Shown here: positions 26,496 through 36,157 of the stretch, in pieces
How the letters are laid out: each line of letters opens with the position of its first letter
Numbering within the stretch: the first letter of the stretch is position 1
From: Gottfriedia luciferensis
GTDB taxonomy: Bacteria > Bacillota > Bacilli > Bacillales > Bacillaceae_G
Direction: 5' to 3'
Length of the DNA: 64,000 nt
NCBI RefSeq assembly: GCF_001712755.1
Contig: NZ_MDKC01000023.1
Location: 248,001-312,000, forward strand
Notes under the pieces: generated by a model
What the model was told of the DNA's origin: nothing
What the model saw: the letters and a program-made list of their open reading frames with translations, nothing else
Database searches by the model: none
Position numbers and translations under genes: made by a program

Positions 26496-26759
26496 TTATC
26501 TTTCACACGCTATTAAATCTTTATCTCGATCCATTTTTTTATTAGCGTCATATAGAGCTTTTGATGCATACGGTTTATATTTAGTTTTACCGCCTTTATT
26601 TTTAACGGATGAACTACGGGCAACTCCACCCTTGAAATCTTTATTCAATTCAGTACAGTTTTTATAATGTTTCACAGCTGCACTAGCATTGTCAGTTGAT
26701 ATCATTGAATAACTTTGAATAAGTCCAATTGTAAGAATACCAATAACAAGTTTTTTCAT
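26496..26759 (-). CDS. secreted Excalibur calcium-binding domain protein
   Basis: 87-residue exported protein. A signal peptide covers about residues 1-28 (SYSMISTDNASAA). The mature part is a single Excalibur domain: YKNCTELNKDFKGGVARSS, a short lysine-rich link, and the calcium loop DRDKDLIACE at the C-terminus, with the two cysteines expected to pair. The start is at ATG 26759 rather than an upstream in-frame codon because TGGAG lies at good spacing. Such proteins are common in Bacillus; role unknown, possibly envelope-associated. Confidence 0.85.
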   Translation of the reverse strand: MKKLVIGILTIGLIQSYSMISTDNASAAVKHYKNCTELNKDFKGGVARSSSVKNKGGKTKYKPYASKALYDANKKMDRDKDLIACER

Positions 26760-27120
26760 CTTTAATAACTCCAATCTATTTTTTTGTAATAAATGCTACC
26801 TAATTTATAAAGTTTCCAGTAAATAAATACTTTAAATAGTTTGCTAAGAAACAAGTTGTAATTCACATTTATCTTAATCTATTTATAATTTTATCATAGA
26901 AAATCTTGTTATTTTAGTAAAAATTAACCAGATTAATTTAGGGATTATTCACTAATTTATTACCTCTAATCAATTTTTCAGTGTAGAATGTTGTCTGGAG
27001 CGTTGTAACTAGAACTACGACTCCACCGTTTTTGGAATCTAGAGTTTTTCTCGCTAGATCATCATTTTGTTTGGGAATACTATTTCTCCAAGTGTTGTTG
27101 ATGGTCTGTCTATATAAAAG
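26760..27120. other. intergenic stretch, nothing recognised
   Basis: About 360 bp of AT-rich DNA between the Excalibur gene and the terminator at 27121. A 63-codon frame on the plus strand here has no ribosome binding site and was not accepted. Confidence 0.45.
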
Positions 27121-27150
27121 AAAAAATGTGCACAGACTTTGCTGTACACA
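27121..27150 (-). terminator. possible terminator of the lipoprotein gene at 27210
   Basis: 8-bp stem TGTGTACA/TGTGCACA with one G-U pair, then ATTTTTT on the minus strand. Confidence 0.6.
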
Positions 27151-27209
27151 CTTCTTAATTAGTATATCATTTTGTTCTAATCATTACCATTTTTGGATTA
27201 ATATGGGCA

Positions 27210-27848
27210 TTATTGCAAATTAAAGAATACTTGACCTCCAATGAACTCTTCATATCGTAATTGCGCCTTTTCCCCAGTTTTTACTAAATTAGCAATGTAT
27301 CCTTCTTTTTCATTACCAACATACATTTCATAACTAAAATCAGGATTCGTTGTTCCATAAACATCTCCGCTATAAATATCTCCACTTTCACTTACTACTT
27401 TAAAGTTCATGATTCCATCAATATTAAATGCTAAATCTTCAGTAGCTGATTTTACAAATTTAACTTTTACCTTAGTTAATATCCATTCATAACCAACTGG
27501 CGCAGGATCATTAAATTCATTCATACTTTTTAACTTAGCATATGCAGAATCTCCACGTACTACTTCTTCTACCGTTAAGTTAAACTTAATTGGAAATGAA
27601 TCTCCATTGTCATTATATAATTCGTCATCAACAGTAGCAGTTTTCTTAAATGGGACTGGATTCGTTCTTGAACCAAGTTTGGATTGTTTTGGTTTTTCTG
27701 TTTTTTTAGTTGTTTTTACTTCTTCTTTTTTTGGAGTGTCTTCTTTTACAGTCACATCTTTTGTACCTTGGCCACATGCTGATAATAACGAAATCGTTAA
27801 TAAAGTTGTTCCTAATAAACTTACTACCTTTGAATATTTTCTGTTCAT
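27210..27848 (-). CDS. putative lipoprotein with DUF4352-like domain
   Basis: 212 residues. The lipobox LLSAC places the lipidated cysteine at residue 25. A lysine/threonine-rich linker (about 30-60) leads to a beta-sandwich-like domain (about 60-212) with NPVPFKKTATV, GYEWILTKVKVKF and a closing FFNLQ, resembling telokin-like DUF4352 domains. No enzymatic motif. Function unknown; probably a surface-exposed binding protein. Confidence 0.6.
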   Translation of the reverse strand: MNRKYSKVVSLLGTTLLTISLLSACGQGTKDVTVKEDTPKKEEVKTTKKTEKPKQSKLGSRTNPVPFKKTATVDDELYNDNGDSFPIKFNLTVEEVVRGDSAYAKLKSMNEFNDPAPVGYEWILTKVKVKFVKSATEDLAFNIDGIMNFKVVSESGDIYSGDVYGTTNPDFSYEMYVGNEKEGYIANLVKTGEKAQLRYEEFIGGQVFFNLQ

Positions 27849-27898
27849 TTTTTTAACCTCACTTTTAATTTTTTTGTTAGTCTAATGAAATTTTCAAA

Positions 27899-28495
27899 TT
27901 ATTTATCTTTAAGCGAATCTGGGTAAACGATTTTATCAAACTCTTTTTGAGTATCTTGATCTTTTACTAAAATGGTAACTTTATAATCATTTGGATCTAC
28001 CCCGTTATAAAGCTGATACATCATTCCGGACATCCCAAATGTAAACGCTGCAAGACCATCCATGCTATTTTCATAGGCTGATTTGTCTACAATCAAAGTA
28101 AACTCTGTAAAATCGTTGTTGTAGGTAATATCCTTTAATGAGATAAAATCTTTACTTTCTTTTGTTTCATTGACAGTTTTAATGATCTCATCTTTAATAC
28201 TCTTTATCATTTTCTTGTGTTGAGATTTAGACATTTTGTAAGTTAGAGAGCCATCGGTGTTTTTCGTTACTTTGATCCCTTCTTTTTCTGCATCGGCGAT
28301 GACTTTATTTATGTCATCTCCCTCGAACATTGAAGCTGGTAATGTAAGTTTTACGTTGAATAAACCTTTGTCTACGGCTACTGATTCTTCTTTTGTCTTT
28401 GGATCTTTGGTTGTATGCTTTGCTTGGTTGTTTGATGAACAGCCATCTTGTAGGGTAATTAGAAGTGCTAATAATAGGTAAGTGAATTTTTTCAT
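27899..28495 (-). CDS. putative lipoprotein, 198 residues
   Basis: Signal peptide with the unusual lipobox LQDGC (Asp at -2, Cys19) followed by SSNNQ. The mature region is mostly alpha/beta with many lysines; it contains YKMSKSQHKKMIKSIKDEI and a C-terminal KVTILVKDQDTQKEFDKIVY. I do not recognise a family. The next lipoprotein gene lies 50 bp downstream on the same strand, so the two may be cotranscribed. Confidence 0.6.
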   Translation of the reverse strand: MKKFTYLLLALLITLQDGCSSNNQAKHTTKDPKTKEESVAVDKGLFNVKLTLPASMFEGDDINKVIADAEKEGIKVTKNTDGSLTYKMSKSQHKKMIKSIKDEIIKTVNETKESKDFISLKDITYNNDFTEFTLIVDKSAYENSMDGLAAFTFGMSGMMYQLYNGVDPNDYKVTILVKDQDTQKEFDKIVYPDSLKDK

Positions 28496-28640
28496 GGAAA
28501 ATCCTCCTTCAGTTTTTTTAGATTAGGGTTGATTGAATTTGGATTAATCTTAACTGATGGGATGGTCAGAAAATTGAGTGGGTAAATGAAAGTATTGGTT
28601 CTATTTGGGGGATTGGTGTTTTTAGTAAAAAACATAAAAA

Positions 28641-28664
28641 ACCTGTTCAAAAAATTGAGCAGGT
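28641..28664 (-). terminator. terminator-like hairpin, orientation minus
   Basis: 8-bp stem (one G-U) with a T-rich tail only on the minus strand. It may insulate the lipoprotein genes from antisense transcription of the dnd promoter region. Confidence 0.4.
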
Positions 28665-28842
28665 TTGTATGTAAAATATCTTTACTTAATTTAATAACTT
28701 CCAAATTTTGAAATGATTACCTTATTACTATTATTTTCAGTCGAAATATTCAGCTACAATAGTCATTTATAAAATTAATATTTTACAATTTAAAATATTA
28801 AACTACCAATCTGAATTAATAGCATTAGTATAAAAATTGGTA

Positions 28843-28871
28843 TATAATCATATTAATTATTACGTACGTAA
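28843..28871 (+). promoter_or_regulatory. dndB -10 box and palindromic operator candidate
   Basis: A perfect TATAAT (28843-28848) lies 39 bp before the dndB start, with no clear -35 box. Twelve bases downstream of it is the perfect palindrome TTACGTACGTAA (28860-28871), in the position of a repressor site over the transcription start. DndB is a known transcriptional repressor of dnd genes in Salmonella, so autoregulation is possible (inference). Confidence 0.5.
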
Positions 28872-28886
28872 AATGAGGTGTAGTTA

Positions 28887-30002
28887 ATGGACTTTGGTTT
28901 CAGTTACGTATTTCCAGCAGTTCGTGGAAAACAAGCTTTAAAGGAGTATTATGTTGTAATGTGCCCTTTAAAACTCATACCAAAAATTTTCCTATTTGAT
29001 GAAGAAGAAATCCCAGCGGAACATAGGTCGCAAAGAATTTTAAATAAAAATCGTATACCTGAAATAACAAACTATATTATCGAAAATAGTAAAGATTATG
29101 TTTTCTCTTCTTTGACTGCTTCTGTAGATGGAGAAATGCAATTTAATTCAATCAATGCTGATGGTGGCTTTAAAGATATCGGTCAATTACATGTTTCACT
29201 AGATGCTAGATTTTTAATTAATGATGGACAACATCGTAGAGCTGCGATTGAAGAAGCACTAAAAGTTGATCCAGAACTAGGAAATGAAACAATTTCTATT
29301 GTAATTTTTCAAGATACAGGATTAAAAAAATCACAACAGATTTTTTCAGATTTAAATCGTCATGCGGTTAATACCACTACCTCGATTGGAATTTTATATG
29401 ATCACCGTGATAAATTATCAATTCTTACTAAAGAAATTGTTGCAAATAACACACTGCTATCAAGATACACAGATAAAGAACGTGTTACATTATCTAAGAA
29501 TTCTCCAAAAATCCTGGCTCTAAACCATATTTTTAATACGAATCTTAGATTAGTTAATAGATCAAAAGGTGAAAATTTATTAAATGAAGAAGAAGAATTT
29601 TTACTTGATTTTTGGAATGAATTGACTCAAACACTTCAAGAATGGAACTTAGTTTTCGAAAAGAAAATGAGTGCTAGAGATTTAAGAATGAATTATATCA
29701 ATGGTCATGGTGTTTGCCTTGAAGCGATTGGTTTAGTTGGTTATTTCTTAATAAAAAACTACTCTAATGAATGGAAAGATTATATTCATCAACTTAATTC
29801 CATTGATTGGAGTAGAACTAATGAAAAAGATTGGTTACATCGAGCAATTAGTCCAAATGGTAGAATTCAAAAAACTCGCGATACGATTTTATTAACAGCT
29901 AATAAAATTAAACAATTGCTTAATTTACCATTAACTGAAGTAGAACAAAAAATAGAAGAAAAATACGGGTTAGGTGATTTTAATGACGTTAAACTTATTT
30001 GA
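28887..30002 (+). CDS. dndB: DNA phosphorothioation regulator DndB
   Basis: 371-residue protein with the family-defining DGQHR motif at residues 113-117 (LINDGQHRRAA) and the surrounding DndB sequence (QRILNKNRIPEI near residue 50, QQIFSDLNRHAV near 150). DndB acts as a transcriptional repressor and tunes phosphorothioation in other bacteria. It begins after GAGGTG, is first in the operon and overlaps dndC by 20 bp. DGQHR proteins also occur in other DNA-modification loci, but the neighbours settle the assignment. Confidence 0.93.
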   Translation: MDFGFSYVFPAVRGKQALKEYYVVMCPLKLIPKIFLFDEEEIPAEHRSQRILNKNRIPEITNYIIENSKDYVFSSLTASVDGEMQFNSINADGGFKDIGQLHVSLDARFLINDGQHRRAAIEEALKVDPELGNETISIVIFQDTGLKKSQQIFSDLNRHAVNTTTSIGILYDHRDKLSILTKEIVANNTLLSRYTDKERVTLSKNSPKILALNHIFNTNLRLVNRSKGENLLNEEEEFLLDFWNELTQTLQEWNLVFEKKMSARDLRMNYINGHGVCLEAIGLVGYFLIKNYSNEWKDYIHQLNSIDWSRTNEKDWLHRAISPNGRIQKTRDTILLTANKIKQLLNLPLTEVEQKIEEKYGLGDFNDVKLI

Positions 30003-31545
30003 GAGTTTAAAAAATAATACATTTATTACTGTTGCAAAAGAACATATTAAGAAAGTATATCTTGCTGATTCCAGGCCTTGGGTTGTTGGTTATAGTGGTG
30101 GGAAAGATTCAACTGTGGTAGCGCAGTTAGTATTTGAATCTCTTTCAGAACTACCTAAAGAGAAACTTCATAAGAAAGTGTATATAATCTCTTCTGATAC
30201 TTTGGTAGAAACACCTTTAATTATTCAATCGATTAATACTACATTAAACAGAATTCAAAAAGAAGCTTTAACTAGAGATCTCCCTATTGAAACACATAAA
30301 GTTAAACCAATAATAGAAAATACATTTTGGTCTCTTCTAATTGGAAAAGGTTATCCTTCTCCAAACCAAAAGTTCCGTTGGTGTACGGACCGATTAAAGA
30401 TTGAACCAGCTGATCAATTTATTATGGATAAAGTTGATTCATTTGGTGAAGTTATTATGGTTCTTGGTGTTAGAGAAAACGAGAGTGCTACAAGAGATAA
30501 TGTCTTAAAGTCTCACACTATTGAAGGTAAAGATCTAATGAGACACTCAACACTTTCAAATGCATATGTATTTGCACCAATTAAAAGCTTTAGTCTAGAT
30601 GATGTTTGGGATTATTTATTAAATCACACATCTCCATGGGGCGATGACAATTTTGAACTTCATAAACTTTATCAGGATTCAAGTAGTGGAGAATGTCCAC
30701 TAGTAATCGATAAAAATATTAAAGAAAGTGCTGGCTCATGTGGTAATAGCCGATTCGGTTGCTGGGTATGTACAGTAGTAACCGAAGACAAAGCATTAAA
30801 TGGATTTATTAATAGTGGTAGTGATTGGATGAAACCATTACTAGTATTTAGAAATTTCATTGCAGATATTCGTGATGATCGCACAAGACGTATGAAATAC
30901 AGAATGAATGGTCAAATGTATTTAAAAGAAGTAAAAATTGAAACAATCGATGGCTTGGAATACGTTATCATACCTAAAAAATCTAGAAAAGGTAAAGAAA
31001 CGATCCTATTAAGTGAATATACACAGTTAGAGAAAAAGGATTTAAAACATTATATAAAAGAACATAATATTGATTTAAGTGCACCTTATGATCCAAAGAT
31101 ATTAATTAAATTAGAAAGTGGAAAATTAGGACGACTTGGTGTTGGTCCATATACAATGGAAGCTCGAAAAGAAATCTTAACACTATTATTAGAAACTCAA
31201 CGTGATCTAAAACATCCTTATGAAGAAAATTTTGAGCTTATAAGAGAAGAAGAACTTCGTATGATCAGAAGATATTGGCTTGAGAATGGTGATTGGGAAG
31301 ATTCACTTCCAACAATCTATAGAGATGTTATGGGAAAAGGTCTTGATTGGGAACAAGATGACCGCCCTCTTTTTGACCAGGAACAAGTTTTTGATTTAGA
31401 AACACTTTGCAGAGAATACAATGTTGATTTAAAAATGTTAAAAAAACTAATTTCTCTTGAAAAAGATTATGCTGGTTATAAAGTTCGTCGAGGTCTAATG
31501 CAGGATCTTGAAAAAGTACTTAAACAAGATTATTTACACATTTAA
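29983..31545 (+). CDS. dndC: DNA phosphorothioation sulfurtransferase DndC
   Basis: 520-residue ATP-pyrophosphatase of the PAPS-reductase-like family that activates the DNA backbone for sulfur insertion. The PP-loop SGGKDS is at residues about 38-43. Cysteines for the iron-sulfur cluster are in GECPLVID and SCGNSRFGCWVC. I start at ATG 29983, five bases after AGGTGA; a GTG three codons earlier is inside that site. The last 45 residues (NVDLKMLKKLISLEKDY..RRGLMQDLEK) are clearly similar to the separate 67-residue protein at 41171. Translation is coupled to dndB. Confidence 0.95.
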   Translation: MTLNLFESLKNNTFITVAKEHIKKVYLADSRPWVVGYSGGKDSTVVAQLVFESLSELPKEKLHKKVYIISSDTLVETPLIIQSINTTLNRIQKEALTRDLPIETHKVKPIIENTFWSLLIGKGYPSPNQKFRWCTDRLKIEPADQFIMDKVDSFGEVIMVLGVRENESATRDNVLKSHTIEGKDLMRHSTLSNAYVFAPIKSFSLDDVWDYLLNHTSPWGDDNFELHKLYQDSSSGECPLVIDKNIKESAGSCGNSRFGCWVCTVVTEDKALNGFINSGSDWMKPLLVFRNFIADIRDDRTRRMKYRMNGQMYLKEVKIETIDGLEYVIIPKKSRKGKETILLSEYTQLEKKDLKHYIKEHNIDLSAPYDPKILIKLESGKLGRLGVGPYTMEARKEILTLLLETQRDLKHPYEENFELIREEELRMIRRYWLENGDWEDSLPTIYRDVMGKGLDWEQDDRPLFDQEQVFDLETLCREYNVDLKMLKKLISLEKDYAGYKVRRGLMQDLEKVLKQDYLHI

Positions 31546-31564
31546 CTAGAAAGGTTCTAAAATC

Positions 31565-33523
31565 ATGAAATTCAAAAAACTTATATTAGAAAATATCGGA
31601 GCTTATCGTGGAACCAATTCTTTTGATTTAGAAACTTCTCCAGGTCAAAATGTTGTATTAATTGGTGGAGAAAATGGTGCAGGGAAAACAACATTTTTAA
31701 ATTCGATTAAATTAGGACTATTTGGAGCGTTCGGCTTTGGTTTTAAAAATAGTTCAGAATATGATAAAAGAGTTTATGCCAGTATCAATTCAACAATAAG
31801 AACGATTAATAATAGCTCTGCAAGTATTCAAATAATTTTTACTGAAATTGAAAATTATCAGAAAAACGAATACAAGATCATTAGGGGTTGGAAACTTTTA
31901 AATGATAAACCAAAAGAATATTTTATGGTTTATAAAAACGAACAATTTTTAAATGAAGCAGAAACAGATAATTATTTTTCAAAACTTAAAGAGCTATTCC
32001 CTCCTAAATTATTCGATTTATGCTTATTCGATGGTGAAGAAATATCTAAAATTATTAATAATAATGAGTTATCTCAATATTTAAAAGAACTATCAACAAT
32101 AGTTTTTAATTTGGATTTATTTAATAATCTTCATTCAGATCTTACAAATTATTTACAAAAAGAGATCGATGAAAAAAAGTTCAATCAAACTGAGGAAGAA
32201 TTATTTGAAGAGCAAAAAAATAAAGCATCAATCGTTGAAAAAGTACAAAATATTGAGCTTGAAATAAACCAATATAATGAAAAGAAAACGCAATTGAATG
32301 AATTGTTTTCCTCAAATAAAAAAAGCTTTGAAATCCATGGTGGTCTTAAAGATGAGGAAAGAAACGAACTACTAAGAAAAGAGTCCGAAATTGAATCTGA
32401 ACGTAAAAAGTTAAATGAAAAAGTAAAAGGATTCATTTCTGTTTTCTTACCATTTTACATGAATAAAAAATTACTAAATGAGTCTTTAAGTCAAATTAAT
32501 TCAGAAGACCAACTAATTTTGTTTAAACAAGCAAGTAAATTTTTATCAGTGACTGATATTCAAGATATTGTTGAACAATTAGATAATAAAACAATTCAAC
32601 CAAGCGAACTACAATCTTTAATACTTGATAAATTTAGACCTAAACAAGAAGTTAATACAATTCATAACTTATCTCCTTCTCAAAGAGGACAAGTTGAACA
32701 GATTTCGAATTTTATAAACAATGAAAACCATATAAAATATTTAGAGACAATTAGTAAAAATCGTGAACTTTTATCTGATGCACAAGAAATCCGTAAAAAA
32801 ATAGCAACAAATGATAAAGCAAATGATTTTAACAAAATGCTTGAAGAAATGGAACGAATTACAAAAGAAATTAGTAAAATTGAATTTGAACTTCAAACTT
32901 TAGAAGAAATGCGATTAAATCTTAATAACAAGCTAACTGAATCCGAAAAAGTTATTCTTGCTAAAGAGACATATTTAAAGCAGGAAACACGTACTGAAAA
33001 CACTTTTGAAATGGCTCAAAATATTATTAAACTAAGCCAACGCTTCCAAGAAGTACAACATCAGAAAAAGTTGCAACAAGTACAAATTGCTGCAACTGAT
33101 ATGTTAAATAAATTAATGCGTAAAAATCAATATATTTCTTCTATAAGAATAAACTCAGTTACATTTGACGTTAAATTATATAATGCTACTAATGAAGAAA
33201 TAGAAAAGATCACTCTTTCTGCTGGCGAAAAAGAAATCTTATTACTTTCTATAATTTGGGCAATGTTTAAATGCTCAGGTAGACGAGTACCATTTATATT
33301 TGATACTCTACTTGGTCGTTTAGATAATACACATAAACAACGAGTATTAACTGACTTTATTCCTAAATGTGGAGAGCAAGTATTAATCTTATCTACAAAT
33401 TCGGAAGTAAACTCTACCCAGTTTAAACTTTTGGACGAGCATATATCAAAACAATATTTATTGCAATTTAATACTGAAGAACAAAACATAAAAGTAACTT
33501 CAGGATACTTTCAATTTAATTAA
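31565..33523 (+). CDS. dndD: DNA phosphorothioation ATPase DndD
   Basis: SMC/SbcC-like ATPase of 652 residues. Walker A GGENGAGKTT lies near residue 35, a long coiled-coil-rich centre runs from about 205 to 545, and the signature LSAGEKEILLL and Walker B PFIFDTLLGRLD are near the C-terminus. DndD is thought to supply energy or DNA structure for sulfur insertion. It follows dndC by 19 bp. A paralogue lies at 41364-43370. Confidence 0.94.
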   Translation: MKFKKLILENIGAYRGTNSFDLETSPGQNVVLIGGENGAGKTTFLNSIKLGLFGAFGFGFKNSSEYDKRVYASINSTIRTINNSSASIQIIFTEIENYQKNEYKIIRGWKLLNDKPKEYFMVYKNEQFLNEAETDNYFSKLKELFPPKLFDLCLFDGEEISKIINNNELSQYLKELSTIVFNLDLFNNLHSDLTNYLQKEIDEKKFNQTEEELFEEQKNKASIVEKVQNIELEINQYNEKKTQLNELFSSNKKSFEIHGGLKDEERNELLRKESEIESERKKLNEKVKGFISVFLPFYMNKKLLNESLSQINSEDQLILFKQASKFLSVTDIQDIVEQLDNKTIQPSELQSLILDKFRPKQEVNTIHNLSPSQRGQVEQISNFINNENHIKYLETISKNRELLSDAQEIRKKIATNDKANDFNKMLEEMERITKEISKIEFELQTLEEMRLNLNNKLTESEKVILAKETYLKQETRTENTFEMAQNIIKLSQRFQEVQHQKKLQQVQIAATDMLNKLMRKNQYISSIRINSVTFDVKLYNATNEEIEKITLSAGEKEILLLSIIWAMFKCSGRRVPFIFDTLLGRLDNTHKQRVLTDFIPKCGEQVLILSTNSEVNSTQFKLLDEHISKQYLLQFNTEEQNIKVTSGYFQFN

Positions 33524-33535
33524 GGAGGATTGAAA

Positions 33536-33916
33536 ATGATCCATCGATTAAAACTATCTAATAATACATCAGAAATTCTGAAAGAACTTCAATCCTCTAC
33601 TCAGCTAACACCAAATATATTAGCACGTTTAGCAGTTGGAGCTTCACTTACAAATAATTCAATACCTGAAATTCCTAACTATAGATCGAATAATGGGTTA
33701 GAAATTAACAGGCAGACTTTTACTGGAGAATATGATCAAATTTATAAGACATTAATCTCTCAACATGCTGGGAAATTACTAACAGATGAAGAATACTTCC
33801 CTACCCTTTTTAATGCACATCTTGAGCGTGGTATTACAATTATTCAAAATGAATATAAATACGCTGGAAATGCGGATAAATTTTATGAAAACATGTTAAA
33901 ATTTAATGCGGAGTGA
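33536..33916 (+). CDS. dndE: DNA phosphorothioation protein DndE
   Basis: 126-residue helical protein of the DndE (DUF1832) family, which binds nicked DNA and helps assemble the DndCDE modification complex. Recognisable features are HRLKLSNNTSEIL near the N-terminus, LARLAVGASL near residue 30 and LFNAHLERGITII near residue 100. I start at ATG 33536, seven bases after AGGAGG; the TTG two codons before it is too close. Its stop overlaps the region of the dndA start. Confidence 0.9.
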   Translation: MIHRLKLSNNTSEILKELQSSTQLTPNILARLAVGASLTNNSIPEIPNYRSNNGLEINRQTFTGEYDQIYKTLISQHAGKLLTDEEYFPTLFNAHLERGITIIQNEYKYAGNADKFYENMLKFNAE

Positions 33917-33921
33917 TTAGA

Positions 33922-35046
33922 ATGCTATATTTAGATAACAGTGCAACTACCCCAATTCATCCAGAGGTAAAAGATGCAATGTTACCTTACTTACTCGAGG
34001 AATTTGGTAATCCCTCGAGTAAGTATTATACATTAGCTGAAAATGCCAAATATGCTGTTGAGAATTCTCGTAAACATATTGCAAATCTACTTGGATGTGA
34101 CACAGATGATATCATATTTACAAGTGGTTCTACAGAAAGTAATAATATGATTTTAAAAGGTATTGCAGAATACCATGGTATTAGTGAGAACAAACATATT
34201 ATAACTTCCAGAACTGAGCATCCTTCTGTATTAGAAGTATGTGAATACTTACATTCAAAAGGATTTAAAATAAGCTACTTAGACGTTGATCAATTTGGAA
34301 GAATTAAATTAGATGAACTTGAAGAACTTCTTCAAACCGTCCCTACCCTACTCGTTTCTTTAATATGGGGTAACAATGAATTAGGATCATTAAACCCTAT
34401 GGATGATATTCAAAAGCTTTGTCAAAAATACAAAGTATTTTTACATACTGATGCAACACAAGTGGTTGGGAAAATTGAAGTATCATTAAACGATTTAGAA
34501 GGAATAAATTTTTTATCCTGTTCTGCTCATAAGTTTCATGGTCCAAAAGGTGTTGGTGTAGCAGTTCTTCGAAAAGATTCATTAGGTCTCCCTATTCCAA
34601 TTACTCCTTTACTACATGGTGGTGGACAAGAGAAAAATTACCGAAGTGGTACATTAGCTGTCCATAATATTGTTGGAATGGGCAAAGCAGCTGAAATTAC
34701 ATTGAAAAATTTAAAGTGTAATATTGAAAAACTAAATTCACTTGAAAATGCACTTAAAGATATTTTAATTAAAAAATTTGGCAATTCAATTATTTTTAAT
34801 AATGATACAGAACAAAAAATACCAGGAATACTTAATGTACAATTTGTAGGGATTAATAATGAAATACTAGTAAAAAAATTAGCACCTTATATTGCAGTTT
34901 CTACTGGTTCTGCTTGTAGCTCTAGTAAACCGAGTCACGTACTCCAAGCAATTGGTTTAAGTCTAAATGAGATTAGGAATACGATTCGTTTTTCTATTTC
35001 TTCCTTACTAAAGCAAGAGGACTTCAAAATATTTAATGATTTGTAA
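33922..35046 (+). CDS. dndA: cysteine desulfurase DndA (IscS/NifS-like)
   Basis: 374-residue PLP enzyme that releases sulfur from cysteine for phosphorothioation. The N-terminal YLDNSATTP, the PLP lysine in SAHKFHGPKG and the sulfur-carrying cysteine in STGSACSSSKPSH are all present. ATG 33922 follows GGAGTGA at the dndE stop, so translation is coupled. The separate gene at the end of the dnd operon shows that this locus does not rely on a housekeeping IscS. Confidence 0.93.
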   Translation: MLYLDNSATTPIHPEVKDAMLPYLLEEFGNPSSKYYTLAENAKYAVENSRKHIANLLGCDTDDIIFTSGSTESNNMILKGIAEYHGISENKHIITSRTEHPSVLEVCEYLHSKGFKISYLDVDQFGRIKLDELEELLQTVPTLLVSLIWGNNELGSLNPMDDIQKLCQKYKVFLHTDATQVVGKIEVSLNDLEGINFLSCSAHKFHGPKGVGVAVLRKDSLGLPIPITPLLHGGGQEKNYRSGTLAVHNIVGMGKAAEITLKNLKCNIEKLNSLENALKDILIKKFGNSIIFNNDTEQKIPGILNVQFVGINNEILVKKLAPYIAVSTGSACSSSKPSHVLQAIGLSLNEIRNTIRFSISSLLKQEDFKIFNDL

Positions 35047-35071
35047 ATTTAATTTTTAAAGGAAGAAAAAA

Positions 35072-36157
35072 ATGGCGAAATACTATCCAGAGTTCCCAGT
35101 ATTTAGAACAAATGGTGAAAAAAAAGTTTTTCAAAAACTAGTAGAGACACTTGATGATGATTGGCATGTTTTTTATGAGCCCATCATCAACTACTTTGAA
35201 CCTGATATTATAATTTTTTCAAAAAAATACGGTGTTTTGATATTAGAGATTAAAGACTATAAGATTGATACCATATTTTCAATGTCACCATATCAGTGGG
35301 TTTTAAAGTTGGATGATGGTTATACTAATACACTTTCACCATTTAAACAAATCAAAAACTATTCAAGAAATTTGATTGATTTATTAAGTACTAATAACAT
35401 ATTAATTTCAAATGAAAATAAAAAACTAACTTTTCCTGTATCTTTTATTATTTGTTTTACAAATATGACTGATGAAGAAATATATGAAAAAAAAATCAAC
35501 GAATTTATACCAAGTCAATTTTTACTCTCATATAATGATTTGGAAAATGGGAATTTATTGAGCAAAATCGAAAAAAGCTTCCATACTTTTTTCCGGATTA
35601 AACCATTAAGTACCGAAGTAGAAAATGCTATAATAAAATTCATTTTCCCATCCTACAATCACACTTTTAAAAGTAATACGGCTATAAGATCTAGTGGGTC
35701 TTTGATAACAACAGAAAAGAAAGTAATAGTAAATTCAATTCTTCATCAACCATCTGGAATAGATGAAATCATGTATATAGTGAATGAAATAAATCACTTA
35801 AAAAATGAAAAAAATATGTATTTTTCGGATTTTGCTATCGTTGTACCTACAAACTTTAAAATTAAAGATACTGAAATTATTTCAATTTACAATATGGCTC
35901 ATAAGAATATTTTAAAATATACTCCTTTAAATGACTCTGAGATAATCAATATTATTACATTAAGTGAGTTAGAGGACTTACCAATTACAAATAATATTTT
36001 TTACCCTCACCTAAATTATCTAACAATGGATTCTACACAAAATAATGCTTTGGTACAGTTAATGTGTACAAAAGCATTATCTCAAGTTTATTTTAGCTAT
36101 AGTAATTCTACCAATTCTTTTATTGATTTATTAGTAAAAAGGTTTAATACAATCTAA
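35072..36157 (+). CDS. NERD-domain (nuclease-related) protein
   Basis: 361 residues, 25 bp after dndA and on the same strand. The N-terminal 130 residues form a NERD domain with the nuclease residues Glu16, Asp45 (EPDIII) and Glu59-x-Lys61 (LEIKDY), so cleavage activity is plausible. NERD is often fused to a UvrD-type helicase; here residues about 215-361 (SDFAIVVPT, ITLSELEDLP) only faintly resemble a helicase C-terminal part, with no Walker A. It ends in a 27-bp tail-to-tail overlap with the helicase gene. Probably part of a restriction module linked to Dnd (inference). Confidence 0.75.
   Translation: MAKYYPEFPVFRTNGEKKVFQKLVETLDDDWHVFYEPIINYFEPDIIIFSKKYGVLILEIKDYKIDTIFSMSPYQWVLKLDDGYTNTLSPFKQIKNYSRNLIDLLSTNNILISNENKKLTFPVSFIICFTNMTDEEIYEKKINEFIPSQFLLSYNDLENGNLLSKIEKSFHTFFRIKPLSTEVENAIIKFIFPSYNHTFKSNTAIRSSGSLITTEKKVIVNSILHQPSGIDEIMYIVNEINHLKNEKNMYFSDFAIVVPTNFKIKDTEIISIYNMAHKNILKYTPLNDSEIINIITLSELEDLPITNNIFYPHLNYLTMDSTQNNALVQLMCTKALSQVYFSYSNSTNSFIDLLVKRFNTI

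Larger units (their letters stand above)
28496..28886. other. left boundary of the defence island
   Basis: 390 bp between the chromosomal lipoprotein gene and dndB. It carries a hairpin at 28641-28664 whose T tract is on the minus strand although no minus-strand gene lies upstream of it, then the dndB promoter region. No tRNA, integrase or direct repeat marking an insertion was found. Confidence 0.5.

Noticed and set aside
27032..27223. 63-codon plus-strand ORF in the gap before the lipoprotein genes
   Set aside because: No ribosome binding site, odd composition, and it covers a terminator for the minus-strand gene.
28641..28664. Attachment site or island end at the hairpin before dndB
   Set aside because: No matching direct repeat was found near 55.7 kb, and there is no tRNA or integrase; it is more likely an ordinary hairpin.
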